A DNA stretch of 64,000 bases from Lewinellaceae bacterium (GCA_020636025.1 JACJYQ010000002.1:124001-188000), one strand, 5' to 3'; numbered from the stretch's first letter, positions 7,853 to 17,864 are shown. Translations and numbers: made by a program. Notes: generated by a model not told the origin, from the sequence alone.

Positions 7853-10800
7853 ATGCTAAATAATTTCATTCGCTTCTTTCTCGAAAACAAGCTGTTTGCC
7901 TACCTGCTGTTGTTGGTATTTGTGGGCTGGGGCTTGGCTACTGCTCCTTTTGATTTTGGAATCAAGGACCTGCCCCGCGATCCGGTTGCGGTAGATGCCA
8001 TCCCCGATATTGGAGAGAACCAGCAAATTGTCTTCACCAACTGGATGGGGCGATCTCCACAGGATGTAGAGGATCAGATCACCTACCCGCTAACAACGGC
8101 CTTGTTAGGTATTCCGGGAGTAAAAAGCATCCGAAGCAATTCCATGTTCGGGTTCTCGAGCCTCTACGTGATTTTCAACGAAAAAATTGAGTTCTACTGG
8201 AGCCGGAGCCGCATTCTGGAAAAGCTAAATTCGCTCCCGGCCAACACCTTGCCAGAGGGCGTTCAACCAACACTTGGGCCAGATGCCACAGCCCTTGGGC
8301 AGATCTACTGGTACACCCTTGAAGGACGCGATCCCGATGGCAAACCAATCGGTGGCTGGGATCCGCAGGAACTCAGGACCATTCAGGATTTCTATGTGCG
8401 CTATGGTTTGTCATCCGCCGAAGGAGTTGCCGAAGTCGCATCTATTGGTGGATATGTAAAAGAGTATCAGGTGGATGTGGATCCCGATGCTATGAAGGCC
8501 AACAACATCAATCTCGAACAGGTGATGCAGGCCATCCGGAACAGCAACATTGATGTGGGCGCCCAAACCATGGAGATCAATCTTGCGGAGTATTTTGTAC
8601 GCGGACTGGGATACGTGAAGAATATCGGGGATATTGAAAAAAGTGTAGTTAAGACAGAAAATAATGTACCGATACGGATCGGAGACATCGCGCACGTAAA
8701 TCTGGCGCCGGCCACTCGCAGGGGCGTTCTGGATAAATCGGGTGCAGAGGCTGTAGGTGGTGTTGTGATAGCGCGATACGGAGCCAATCCTTTGGAGGTT
8801 ATCCAGAACGTAAAAGCTAAGATCGCCGAACTTGCACCGGGACTCCCCCAAAAAACGCTTAATGACAGCACCCTTTCGCAAGTAAAGATCGTCCCGTTCT
8901 ATGATAGAACACAACTAATTCACGAAACCATTGGCACTCTTCAGGAGGCACTCACGCTTGAAATACTGATCACAGTTATTGTAGTGATCCTGATGCTTTT
9001 CAACCTGAGATCCTCCCTGCTGGTATCCGGGGCTTTGCCGGTAGCTGTATTGATGTGTTTTATCGCCATGAAGCAGTTTGGCGTAGATGCCAATATTGTC
9101 GCCTTATCAGGTATTGCCATTGCCATAGGTACCATGGTGGATATGGGCATCGTGCTGGCAGAAAGCATGATCCGGCGGCTGGAAGAAAAAATACCCGGTG
9201 AATCCTTGCTGACCAGTATTTATGAGGCCACCTCGGAAGTGGCTTCGGCTGTGCTGACGGCTGTTGCTACCACGGTAATTTCCTTTTTGCCGGTATTTAC
9301 CATGGAAGCAGCTGAAGGAAAGCTTTTTAAACCCTTGGCCTACACCAAAACCTTTGCTCTAGTGTCTTCTATTATAGTGGCGTTTACCATTGTCCCGGCT
9401 TTGGCACATACCGTTTTTTCCTTTAAACCGGGTAAAAAGCTTGGCACCTTAATCGCAAATGCGATGGCTGTTTTGGGCGGTTTAATCATTGTGATGTTCT
9501 ATCACTCAAACTTGGGCTGGATTGTCACGGTGGTTGGCCTGGCGGGCATGTTGAATTTGACGGCTCAACGGTACTATGCCGGTCGATATGCGGCTGTAGT
9601 TACGGTATCCACCAATATAATTTACGCATTGATGGTAGCATGGTTGCTGGCGGTGGTATGGATGCCCCTTGGCGTAAGCAAAAGCAGCCTGACTAATTTC
9701 CTTTTTATTGTGATACTGGCCGGTTCCTTGTTGGGGCTGTTTTATCTGATAATTCATTATTATGAAAATATCCTAAGGTTTTTGTTGCGGGTGAAAATTC
9801 TGTTCATTCTGCTTGTATCCTTTATCGTTTATCAGGGCTTTTCAGTTTTCCAAAAAACCGGACAGGAATTTATGCCGGCCCTTGATGAGGGTTCATTCCT
9901 GTTGATGCCCACCGCCATGCCCCACGCTGGCATGCAGGAAAACATTAAAAATCTTCGCCTGCTTGATATGGCGGTTACGGCGATACCGGAGGTTGAAAAC
10001 GTGGTGGGGAAAGCAGGCCGTGTAAACAGTGCACTGGATCCTGCCCCTATGTCGATGTATGAGAACATTATCCTGTACAAATCGGAATATAAAACCGATG
10101 AGAACGGGCACCGCATCAGGTTTAAATATCAAGACGGTGAATACATACGCGATGCCAAGGACAACCTGATTCCCGACGAAAACGGGCGTTATTTTCGGCA
10201 ATGGCGCGACGAGATCAAAAGCCCGGATGATATCTGGAATGAAATTGTACAAGCCACGAAACTGCCGGGCGTCACCTCTGCGCCAAAGCTTCAGCCCATT
10301 GAAACCCGCCTGGTAATGCTGCAAACCGGCATGCGCGCGCCAATGGGCATAAAGGTCAAGGGAAATGATTTGCGCGCGATCGAGGCATTTGGACTCGAAT
10401 TGGAAAAGCATCTGAAAGAAGTGGAAGGGGTAAAGGAAGCCGCTGTTTTTGCCGACCGTATCGTGGGTAAGCCATATCTTTTACTGGATATTAACCGAGA
10501 AGCGATCAGCCGTTACGGGCTCAGTATCAGCAAAGTACAGCAGTATATTCAGGCGGCCGTGGGCGGAATGGGTATGACCAGCACCGTAGAAGGCCGAGAG
10601 CGCTATGCGATCCGGATACGCTATCCCAGAGAGTTGCGCAGCGATCCGGCTGAGCTGGAGCGCATCTACATACCTGCTTCCAATGGGCAGCAAATCCCAT
10701 TGGGTGAACTGGTGACCATTCGCTACGAACAGGGGCCGCAATCCATCAAAAGTGAAGACGGCTTTCTGGTAGGGTATGTACTGTTCGACCGCAATAAGGA

Positions 10801-12757
10801 GTATTCTGAAGTACAGGTTGTAAACAATGCCCAGAAGCATTTGGAGCATTTGATAGACAACGGCACCCTAGTGGTCCCAAAAGGCATCAGTTATCGATTT
10901 GCCGGTAATTACGAGCAGCAGGTGCGGGCCAGCAAGCGACTCGGCATTGTTATGCCGCTTGCCATGGCTTTTATATTCCTGATCCTGTATATGCAGTTCC
11001 GGTCAGTGGCGATTTCCACCATGGTTTTCACAGGAGTATTCATCGCTTTTGCAGGCGGGTTTATCATGATCGGACTGTATGGTACCGACTGGTTTTTGAA
11101 TTTTGAAGTGTTCGGGACCAATATGCGCGATCTGTTCCAGATCCGGACCATCAACCTGAGTATTGCCGTCTGGGTGGGTTTTCTAGCTTTATTTGGGATA
11201 GCCACGGATGATGGGGTGTTAATGGCCACATTCATAAAAGAGAACTATACAAAAGTCAATCCTGACACCATTGAGGGAATTCGCGATGTAGTGGTGGAAG
11301 GCGGTTTGCGAAGGATACGTCCGGCTATGATGACAACAGCAACAACCATCCTGGCCTTGCTACCGGTGCTAACCTCCACCGGCAGGGGCTCAGATATTAT
11401 GCTACCCATGGCCATTCCTTCTTTTGGTGGTATGACCCTTCAAATTATTACCATGTTTACCGTACCCGTTTTCTATTCTCTTTGGCAGGAATGGCGCTTG
11501 CATTTCAGAAACCGTTTTAGGTTAAATACCAAAGCCCTTGGGCTTATCCTGGTGTTCTGTGTGATGGGGGCCAGCTTAAAAGCCCAAAGTCTCGACTCAC
11601 TGATAGCCCAAACCTTTGAGGAAAATGCCGGACTGAAAGGCCTGGAACAGGAATATTTTGCAGCCCTGCAAAAGGCGCCACAAGTGAGTCAGCTCCCAGA
11701 ACCTGAAGTTGGCGTTGGTGCCTTTCCCCTTCCGGTTGAAACTCGCCTGGGGCCACAAATTGCGCGGGTTAGCGCCTCGCAGATGTTTCCCTGGCCGGGC
11801 ACTTTTTCCAAAAAAGCAGAACTGGAAAACACAAAAGCAATGGTGCTTTTTGAACGGGTATCTGCCGAGCGACTGAATCTGGCCTTTGACGTAAAAACAG
11901 CCTGGTTCCGATTGTATGAAATTCAGCACAGTCAGGAAATTATACGGGAAAAGATTACCCTGTTTGAAGCGCTTGAAAGGCTTGCTTTGACAAGGGTGGA
12001 AAGCGGCAAAAGCACTACAGCAGATGTTCTGAGAGTTCGCTTGGTCATTGAAGAAATGAAACAGGAACTGGAAATACTGGAGACTTCAAAAACGGAGTCA
12101 AGGGCAAATTTGAACCAAATGATGAACCAATCGCTGGATTTGCCGGTGCGGGTGACCGATAGTTTGTCCTTTGCTACATTGACCTATAGCAAGGATTCAA
12201 TTTTTGCGGCACTGAAGCCAAATCACCCAATGATCAGGATGTTTGAACTGCAGCAGGAAGTTTCCAGAAAGGCCATTTCACTGAATCAATTGTCGGGCAA
12301 GCCCCAGTTTGGCGTGGGAATGGACTACATATTGGTGAATCCGAGAACAGACGCCATCCCACAGCACAATGGACGCGATATTGTCCAATTGAGAGCCTCA
12401 GTGAGTATTCCAATCTACCGGAAAAAGTTTGACGCAAAAAAGGCAGAAGAAACGCTCCTGATTGATGCGTTGGAACTCAAAAAAACTGACCTGTTGGGAA
12501 GGTTTGAAGCGATTATCGAAAAGGCTTATTCCGACTACGATGCTGCCCGTTTGAGAAATGAATTGTATGGACGCCAACGGGAATTGGCGCAGTCCGCCAT
12601 TAATGTTTTGGAATCGGAATATGCTACAAAAGGAAACAATTTTGATGAGTTGCTTAGGATGGAAAAGGAGTTGCTCGACTACGACCTGAAAACGCTGAAG
12701 GCGGTTGTGCAGAGTCATGTTGCTCTGAGCAATATCGAACGCTTTATCACCCTATAA
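7853..12757 (+). CDS. CusA/CzcA-type heavy-metal RND pump fused to a TolC-family outer-membrane factor
   Basis: One uninterrupted 1634-codon frame. Residues 1 to about 1220 are an RND permease of the heavy-metal branch. They include N-terminal helix 1, the porter domain (DPVAVDAIPDIGENQQIV, MGRSPQDVEDQITYPL), the helix-4 proton-relay motif GTMVDMGIVLAES with D430, an extra hydrophobic insertion near residues 535-640, and the second half with IATDDGVLMATF. After the last permease helix (MFTVPVFYSLWQEWRLHF) comes a signal-peptide-like stretch, ALGLILVFCVMGASLKAQS. From about residue 1245 there is a TolC/CzcC outer-membrane efflux protein, with coiled-coil segments such as ALERLALTRVESGKSTTADV. 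The product should expel Cu, Ag, Co, Zn or Cd. Metal specificity is not certain, but the neighbouring CopB ATPase points to copper or silver. Confidence 0.93.
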   Translation: MLNNFIRFFLENKLFAYLLLLVFVGWGLATAPFDFGIKDLPRDPVAVDAIPDIGENQQIVFTNWMGRSPQDVEDQITYPLTTALLGIPGVKSIRSNSMFGFSSLYVIFNEKIEFYWSRSRILEKLNSLPANTLPEGVQPTLGPDATALGQIYWYTLEGRDPDGKPIGGWDPQELRTIQDFYVRYGLSSAEGVAEVASIGGYVKEYQVDVDPDAMKANNINLEQVMQAIRNSNIDVGAQTMEINLAEYFVRGLGYVKNIGDIEKSVVKTENNVPIRIGDIAHVNLAPATRRGVLDKSGAEAVGGVVIARYGANPLEVIQNVKAKIAELAPGLPQKTLNDSTLSQVKIVPFYDRTQLIHETIGTLQEALTLEILITVIVVILMLFNLRSSLLVSGALPVAVLMCFIAMKQFGVDANIVALSGIAIAIGTMVDMGIVLAESMIRRLEEKIPGESLLTSIYEATSEVASAVLTAVATTVISFLPVFTMEAAEGKLFKPLAYTKTFALVSSIIVAFTIVPALAHTVFSFKPGKKLGTLIANAMAVLGGLIIVMFYHSNLGWIVTVVGLAGMLNLTAQRYYAGRYAAVVTVSTNIIYALMVAWLLAVVWMPLGVSKSSLTNFLFIVILAGSLLGLFYLIIHYYENILRFLLRVKILFILLVSFIVYQGFSVFQKTGQEFMPALDEGSFLLMPTAMPHAGMQENIKNLRLLDMAVTAIPEVENVVGKAGRVNSALDPAPMSMYENIILYKSEYKTDENGHRIRFKYQDGEYIRDAKDNLIPDENGRYFRQWRDEIKSPDDIWNEIVQATKLPGVTSAPKLQPIETRLVMLQTGMRAPMGIKVKGNDLRAIEAFGLELEKHLKEVEGVKEAAVFADRIVGKPYLLLDINREAISRYGLSISKVQQYIQAAVGGMGMTSTVEGRERYAIRIRYPRELRSDPAELERIYIPASNGQQIPLGELVTIRYEQGPQSIKSEDGFLVGYVLFDRNKEYSEVQVVNNAQKHLEHLIDNGTLVVPKGISYRFAGNYEQQVRASKRLGIVMPLAMAFIFLILYMQFRSVAISTMVFTGVFIAFAGGFIMIGLYGTDWFLNFEVFGTNMRDLFQIRTINLSIAVWVGFLALFGIATDDGVLMATFIKENYTKVNPDTIEGIRDVVVEGGLRRIRPAMMTTATTILALLPVLTSTGRGSDIMLPMAIPSFGGMTLQIITMFTVPVFYSLWQEWRLHFRNRFRLNTKALGLILVFCVMGASLKAQSLDSLIAQTFEENAGLKGLEQEYFAALQKAPQVSQLPEPEVGVGAFPLPVETRLGPQIARVSASQMFPWPGTFSKKAELENTKAMVLFERVSAERLNLAFDVKTAWFRLYEIQHSQEIIREKITLFEALERLALTRVESGKSTTADVLRVRLVIEEMKQELEILETSKTESRANLNQMMNQSLDLPVRVTDSLSFATLTYSKDSIFAALKPNHPMIRMFELQQEVSRKAISLNQLSGKPQFGVGMDYILVNPRTDAIPQHNGRDIVQLRASVSIPIYRKKFDAKKAEETLLIDALELKKTDLLGRFEAIIEKAYSDYDAARLRNELYGRQRELAQSAINVLESEYATKGNNFDELLRMEKELLDYDLKTLKAVVQSHVALSNIERFITL

Positions 12758-12836
12758 TAATCACTGATTTTACGGATTATGGGATTTCACAAATTTTTTC
12801 TCAGGTCCATTTTTTACTGAATTCAAATTCATAAAA

Positions 12837-14618
12837 ATGAAAAATAATGTAAAGATCGTTGGCATTGCAATAGCCGCTTTGGCAATTGGCCTTTTTGGTG
12901 GATATCTGATTTATGGCAATGCCAAACCGGATGAGATGCTACATAACCATGAAATGGGCGCTGATGGGAGTGAAGCAGTACAAGAGATATGGACCTGCTC
13001 CATGCACCCGCAGATTCGGCAGAACGAGCCCGGCCAGTGTCCGATTTGCGGCATGGACCTGATTCCTCTTTCGGCAGCAAGTTCGGGTAATCCGCTGGTT
13101 CTGGAAATGACAGAAGAGGCGGCAAAACTGGCTAATATTCAAACAACCGTGATTGGCCGAGGAGCTGCCAGCGGTGGGAAAACGATCAGACTTACAGGTA
13201 AGGTGCAGGTAGATGAACGCTCTGCTTCCAGTCAGGTATCTCATGTGCCCGGTCGCATTGAGAAGTTGTTTGTCAGTTTTACAGGAGAACGGGTGTACAA
13301 AGGGCAGAAAGTTGCCAGGCTGTATTCTCCGGAACTGATCACGGCACAGCGGGAATTGATAGAAGCAGTGAAGTTGAAAAGCGCCGGTTCCGGCTTGCTG
13401 GAAGCTGCCCGTAATAAATTGCGGTATTGGAGAATAAGCGAGTCGCTGATCACTCAGGTAGAGCAGGAAGGAAAGGTCCAGGAAACCTTCGATATTCTGG
13501 CGGATGCATCTGGTATCGTAACGAAAAGGCGCGTTTCGGTAGGTGATTATGTAAAACAGGGAGAGTCGCTATTCGATCTGATGAACCTCAATAGATTATG
13601 GATTCTGTTTGATGCATATGAAAGCGACTTGCCTGCTGTAAGTGTTGGCGACAGAATTGATTTTACTACTCCGTCTCTTCCAGACAGGACTTTCAGAACC
13701 CGTGTGACCTTTATTGATCCACTTATAAACCCGAATACCAGAGTTGCTTCGGTACGAGCCGAAATAGATAACACAAGAGGACAGTTGAAGCCCGAAATGC
13801 TGGTATACGGCGAGCTTCAAAACCGGGCTGGAAAGTCGGTTAAGCTTACCGTACCAAAGTCGGCAGTAATGTGGACAGGGAAACGTTCTGTGGTGTATGT
13901 AAGGGTGCCGGAAGCGTCTGTTCCATCCTTTGAATTCCGGGAAGTTGAGATTGGGGAGTCCCTCGGCGATACATATCAGGTTTTGAAGGGGCTTGAACCA
14001 GGTGATGAAGTGGTTACCAATGGCAATTTCAGTATAGATGCTGCGGCGCAGCTCAATAATCAGGCGAGCATGATGAACAGAAATGTATCTGTAAGAAAAA
14101 AAGGCACTGTAGATCAATTGCCTGATTATACTGAAACTACACCTGAAGCCTTCAAACAACAGATCTTCGATCTTGCAAAAAGCTATCTAAACCTGAAAAA
14201 TGCCCTGGTGGCTTCCGATGATAAACAGGCAAGGGAGGCGGCTTCACAGCTGCGTGTAGCACTAAAAAAGGTGGATATGGCCATGCTTAAAGGTGAAGCC
14301 CATCGTTTCTGGATGGATCAGCATGAAGCCATAACTGCACACAGCGAAAAAATTTCCGGCACGGACGACCTGGAAGCTCAGCGTAAACAATTTGACTACC
14401 TGTCTCAGGCGGTGATTAAAACGGCAAAATCCTTTGGTATAGGGAAAGAAACCCTGTATGTGCAGCATTGTCCTATGGCAAACGACAACAAAGGGGCTGA
14501 CTGGCTCAGCGATGAGGAAGAGATACGCAACCCATATTTTGGAGATGAGATGCTCACTTGCGGAGTGGTAAAAACAACGATTGATGCAGCATTTAGAAAT
14601 CCGGGAAACAGTAAATAA
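12837..14618 (+). CDS. efflux RND periplasmic adaptor (CusB/CzcB type) with metal-binding and DUF3347 domains
   Basis: A 593-residue membrane-fusion protein that should bridge the RND pump and the outer-membrane factor. An N-terminal membrane anchor (residues 7-28) is followed by a heavy-metal-binding domain, IWTCSMHPQI...GQCPICGMDLIPL (51-79). Next comes the adaptor core with barrel-sandwich and beta-barrel parts (RIEKLFVSFTGERVYKGQKV, ADASGIVTKRRVSVGDYVKQ, RLWILFDAYESDLPAVSVGD). The last 150 residues are a DUF3347 domain (about 440-590) with two Cys-containing segments (YVQHCPMAND, DEMLTCGVV), probably a second metal-handling module. It starts 79 nt after the pump gene and is in the same direction. 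The tripartite pump can therefore be built from two genes. Confidence 0.93.
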   Translation: MKNNVKIVGIAIAALAIGLFGGYLIYGNAKPDEMLHNHEMGADGSEAVQEIWTCSMHPQIRQNEPGQCPICGMDLIPLSAASSGNPLVLEMTEEAAKLANIQTTVIGRGAASGGKTIRLTGKVQVDERSASSQVSHVPGRIEKLFVSFTGERVYKGQKVARLYSPELITAQRELIEAVKLKSAGSGLLEAARNKLRYWRISESLITQVEQEGKVQETFDILADASGIVTKRRVSVGDYVKQGESLFDLMNLNRLWILFDAYESDLPAVSVGDRIDFTTPSLPDRTFRTRVTFIDPLINPNTRVASVRAEIDNTRGQLKPEMLVYGELQNRAGKSVKLTVPKSAVMWTGKRSVVYVRVPEASVPSFEFREVEIGESLGDTYQVLKGLEPGDEVVTNGNFSIDAAAQLNNQASMMNRNVSVRKKGTVDQLPDYTETTPEAFKQQIFDLAKSYLNLKNALVASDDKQAREAASQLRVALKKVDMAMLKGEAHRFWMDQHEAITAHSEKISGTDDLEAQRKQFDYLSQAVIKTAKSFGIGKETLYVQHCPMANDNKGADWLSDEEEIRNPYFGDEMLTCGVVKTTIDAAFRNPGNSK

Positions 14619-14706
14619 ACCGCTGCCACCAATTGGATAAACGCCCTCAGAGAAACCAAAACACAGCATTTACTCATAAACGTTAACACTTAAAATATTC
14701 AACAAA

Positions 14707-15021
14707 ATGAAGCATTTTAAAACCATTTTATTGTTTGTTGCCATGCTGGTAACAAGCGCTGCCCTTTCATCCTGCGGCAACAAGGCCGGGGACACAGCTC
14801 AACAGGAAAAACAAGAGCCACAGGAACAACAAGCACAGGAAGGGCAGACGGCACAACAGGGCAAGGAGTACACTTCTGCCTATATCTGCCCAATGCACTG
14901 CGAAGGAAGCGGTAGCGATGAGCCGGGAAAGTGTCCTAAATGTGGGATGGAGTATGTGAAAAACGAGGGACACGGAGATGCCATGCATGATCATGATATG
15001 GAAGATGGTCAGGAGAATTAA
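14707..15021 (+). CDS. heavy-metal-binding-domain lipoprotein
   Basis: A 104-residue lipoprotein precursor. The signal peptide ends in a lipobox, LSSC, with lipidated Cys23. A Gln/Glu-rich linker follows (residues 30-55). Then a compact heavy-metal-binding domain, YICPMHCEGSGSDEPGKCPK and CGMEYVKN, resembles the one at the start of the neighbouring adaptor. The tail is rich in His, Asp and Met (HGDAMHDHDMEDGQ). It probably captures copper-like ions in the periplasm or at a membrane surface and hands them to the efflux pump, an inference from domain and position. It lies between the adaptor (88 nt upstream) and the CopB ATPase (99 nt downstream). Confidence 0.88.
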   Translation: MKHFKTILLFVAMLVTSAALSSCGNKAGDTAQQEKQEPQEQQAQEGQTAQQGKEYTSAYICPMHCEGSGSDEPGKCPKCGMEYVKNEGHGDAMHDHDMEDGQEN

Positions 15022-15120
15022 GACCAGGTAATACAGGTATGGCTTTGTCTGAAATGAGAAAGTCATACCTGACTGTACTGGTAAATCCTGCTCTTTACCT
15101 TATCACTCAAATTCACTACT

Positions 15121-17124
15121 ATGGAACACGATCACCATGAGCATGCTCAACATCATATGAACCACGATGGGCATCAAAATCACCACGACCATCATCGGAT
15201 GATGATTGCGGATTTTAAGAAGCGATTTTGGGTTTCAATGGCCCTCACCTTGCCGGTTTTATTGCTTTCGCCTATGATCCAGCACTTGCTGGGGCTTAAT
15301 TGGGCTTTTAATTGGGATATGCAGGTTTTGTTTGTGCTGTCCAGCATCATTTATTTTTATGGCGGATACCCATTCCTGAAAGGTCTTTTTGAGGAGCTGA
15401 AAAAGAAAACACCGGGTATGATGACCCTGATAGCAATTGCCATTACTGCCGCCTATTTATACAGTTCTGCAGTTGTTTTCGGTCTGAAAGGCAAAACATT
15501 TTTCTGGGAAATTGCCACGCTGATTGATGTAATGTTGCTGGGGCATTGGCTGGAAATGCGCTCTGTGCTGGGTGCAAGCAAAGCCCTCGAAGCGTTGGCT
15601 GCGCTTATGCCCGACGAAGCAAATCTGGTGCATGGCGACCACGTGATGAAAGTCAAAGTAAGTGAGTTAAAAACCGGCAGCGTCATTCTTATTAAGCCTG
15701 GTGAAAAAGTCCCCGCCGATGGCGAGATCGTAGAAGGTCACAGTGACCTGAATGAAAGTATGCTCACGGGTGAGAGCCGGCCGGTAAACAAGTCTGTTGG
15801 GGATGAGGTGATCGGAGGTGCTATAAACGGTAGCGGGTCTTTTAAAGCAAAGGTGAAAGGAACGGGCGATGATACTTACCTGTCAAAAGTTATCAATTTG
15901 GTGCAAGGCGCGCAGGGACAAAAATCTAAAACGCAAAGACTTGCGGATAAGGCAGCTTTTTGGCTAACGATTGTTGCGCTAAGCGCCGGATTTGGAACAT
16001 TTGCCGCATGGTTGATCATGGGTAAGGAACTTTCTTTTGCCCTGGAGCGCATGGTAACCGTTATGGTTATTTGTTGTCCGCATGCATTGGGGCTGGCCAT
16101 ACCCTTGGTAGCCGCAATCTCCACCAGTGTATCCGCAAAAAATGGTTTACTGATACGCAATCGCACTGCTTTTGAAAACTCCCGGCGAATTTCTACAGTG
16201 GTTTTTGACAAAACCGGAACGCTGACAAAAGGCTCTCACGAAGTGGTGAGTATAGTGTCCCTTTCAAAAATGTTCCAGGACTCAGACATTTTAAAATATG
16301 CCGCTTCGGTTGAAAGTCCATCTGAACACCATATCAGCAAAGGGTTGATGCGAAAGGCAAATTCTGAAAATATTGGCCTGTTTAAGGTTGAGGACTTTGA
16401 ATATCAGGCGGGTATAGGTGTTAGCGGGATGGTGAATGGCAAAAAGGTAAATGCAGGCGGATATGTGTTGTTAGAAAGGTTAAATATAGACGCCCCCGAA
16501 GATAAAGAGAAGGGTGCCGAGACAAAGATTTTTCTGATATTCGATGGTGAATTGGCGGGATATATCACGTTCGCAGATGAGATCAGAGAGAGTTCATACG
16601 ACGCCATTAAAACCTTGCAGAATAACGGCATTAAAGTTTCACTCCTGACCGGTGATAATGAAAAGGTAGCGGCCGCAGTAGCCAAAGAATTGAATATGGA
16701 CGATTACATGGCAGAGGTTTTGCCTGAGGAGAAACTGGATAAGGTGAAAAAGCTTCAAGAAAATGGGGAGTTTGTAGCCATGACCGGTGACGGCGTAAAT
16801 GATGCTCCGGCACTCGCCCAGGCGAACATTGGCATTGCCATCGGGTCGGGAACAGATGTTGCCGCAGAAACAGCAGATATAGTATTGGTGGATAGTAATC
16901 CCAAGGATATTGCCAGCTTAATCTTATTTGGAAAAGCGACGTATCGGAAAATGGTTCAAAATCTTGCCTGGGCCACTGGATATAATGTGATCGCGATGCC
17001 TCTGGCAACTGGCTTTATTCCCGGATTAATGATCAGCCCGGCTTTCGGAGCAGCTCTGATGAGTGTTAGTACCATCATTTGTGCTGTGAATGCACAATTG
17101 TTAAAGAGAAGCCTGGTGTCCTGA
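15121..17124 (+). CDS. copB: copper-translocating P-type ATPase, CopB (P1B-3) type
   Basis: A 667-residue inner-membrane P1B ATPase. The N-terminus is a His/Met-rich metal-binding tail (HDHHEHAQHHMNHDGHQNHH) instead of a CxxC domain. The transmembrane metal site is CPH (C319-P320-H321). This distinguishes the CopB group, generally Cu(II)/Ag exporters, from CPC-type CopA. The actuator motif LTGESRPVNKS, the phosphorylation site DKTGT (D363), the nucleotide-binding HP dipeptide region (SPSEHHISKG) and the hinge GDGVNDAPAL are all intact. It is the last gene of the cassette. Translation ends 98 nt before the right-hand inverted element. Confidence 0.93.
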   Translation: MEHDHHEHAQHHMNHDGHQNHHDHHRMMIADFKKRFWVSMALTLPVLLLSPMIQHLLGLNWAFNWDMQVLFVLSSIIYFYGGYPFLKGLFEELKKKTPGMMTLIAIAITAAYLYSSAVVFGLKGKTFFWEIATLIDVMLLGHWLEMRSVLGASKALEALAALMPDEANLVHGDHVMKVKVSELKTGSVILIKPGEKVPADGEIVEGHSDLNESMLTGESRPVNKSVGDEVIGGAINGSGSFKAKVKGTGDDTYLSKVINLVQGAQGQKSKTQRLADKAAFWLTIVALSAGFGTFAAWLIMGKELSFALERMVTVMVICCPHALGLAIPLVAAISTSVSAKNGLLIRNRTAFENSRRISTVVFDKTGTLTKGSHEVVSIVSLSKMFQDSDILKYAASVESPSEHHISKGLMRKANSENIGLFKVEDFEYQAGIGVSGMVNGKKVNAGGYVLLERLNIDAPEDKEKGAETKIFLIFDGELAGYITFADEIRESSYDAIKTLQNNGIKVSLLTGDNEKVAAAVAKELNMDDYMAEVLPEEKLDKVKKLQENGEFVAMTGDGVNDAPALAQANIGIAIGSGTDVAAETADIVLVDSNPKDIASLILFGKATYRKMVQNLAWATGYNVIAMPLATGFIPGLMISPAFGAALMSVSTIICAVNAQLLKRSLVS

Positions 17125-17222
17125 ATTAAGTGGTGACACAACGCAGGTTGTATTATCCTTAAAGCGCCTAACCTTCAAATTTGAGGCATATGCAGTTTAG
17201 TGTGGGCATCAACTGCGGCTGG

Positions 17223-17364
17223 GATTTCACCCTTTCAGGGCTTGTTCCATTTATGGTACTAATCAACGGGCTTTGCCCGCTGTTGAGGGATTCCCCTTTG
17301 GGGCTTATTGTGCAAGAGAGTACAAAGAATAGTAATCCGCACTCATCTCTCCGCACTCCGCATT
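17223..17364. repeat. 142-bp element, right copy, inverted relative to 6942-7083
   Basis: Mirror image of the left copy, with the same three conserved blocks and identical 18- and 51-nt gaps between them. The block at 17263-17285 matches perfectly and contains the CGGGC/GCCCG palindrome, which may also help terminate transcription after copB. There is no transposase next to either copy. Confidence 0.9.
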
Positions 17365-17383
17365 GATACATTGCGCATTGATC
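17365..17383. repeat. heptamer array tail (CATTGATACATTGCG)
   Basis: Continues the 142-bp element outward. It overlaps the TGA stop codon (17382-17384) of the gene on the minus strand, so that stop is part of the repeat unit TGATCAATGCGC. Confidence 0.75.
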
Positions 17384-17864
17384 ATTCTCCGGTTAATACA
17401 TCTACCATCGTTTTCAAGGCAATAAAAATCGGTTCCTTCCCCTCTTTGGTTACGATGGATTCCGGATCGTCTTCATCTTCCAGCACCGCTTCTTCTGCGA
17501 AAGCCAAGAGGTCTTCCTGATCGCTTCCTTCGAAGAACTCGTTTAGCCTATCGCGGAAGTTTTTGGCATTGGATGCATCCAATATGGCATAGTTGGCTTC
17601 TTCGGCCAGGCCAATCTGCTCTTCAGAAGCTGACTCCAGGTTGCCATTTGTTTTTACAATAGAGCGCCAGGCGATGAGCGACAAATACTGCAAATAGCCC
17701 TTCTCTTCTTCATTTAGAAGCTCAAAGTGCTCGCTGAACAACCAGGCAAACAAAACGGGCTGCTCCTCGGCGAAAGCCTCCATTTGTGTTTCGTACTGTT
17801 CGTCGCTGTAGTTTTCCAACTCATCAATGACCGCATCAATAATTTTCTCTGAAACAAATTTCAT
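17382..17864 (-). CDS. hypothetical acidic helical protein
   Basis: A 160-residue, strongly acidic protein without a signal peptide or membrane segment. It is rich in Glu, Asp and Ala with predicted helices (EKIIDAVIDELENYSDEQYE, EEAVLEDEDDPESI). I do not recognise a named family. The length, codon use and clean start (ATG 17864) support a real cytosolic protein. The stop codon lies inside the heptamer repeat that borders the right end of the metal cassette. Its start is 212 nt from the divergent amidotransferase gene at 18077. Confidence 0.7.
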   Translation of the reverse strand: MKFVSEKIIDAVIDELENYSDEQYETQMEAFAEEQPVLFAWLFSEHFELLNEEEKGYLQYLSLIAWRSIVKTNGNLESASEEQIGLAEEANYAILDASNAKNFRDRLNEFFEGSDQEDLLAFAEEAVLEDEDDPESIVTKEGKEPIFIALKTMVDVLTGE

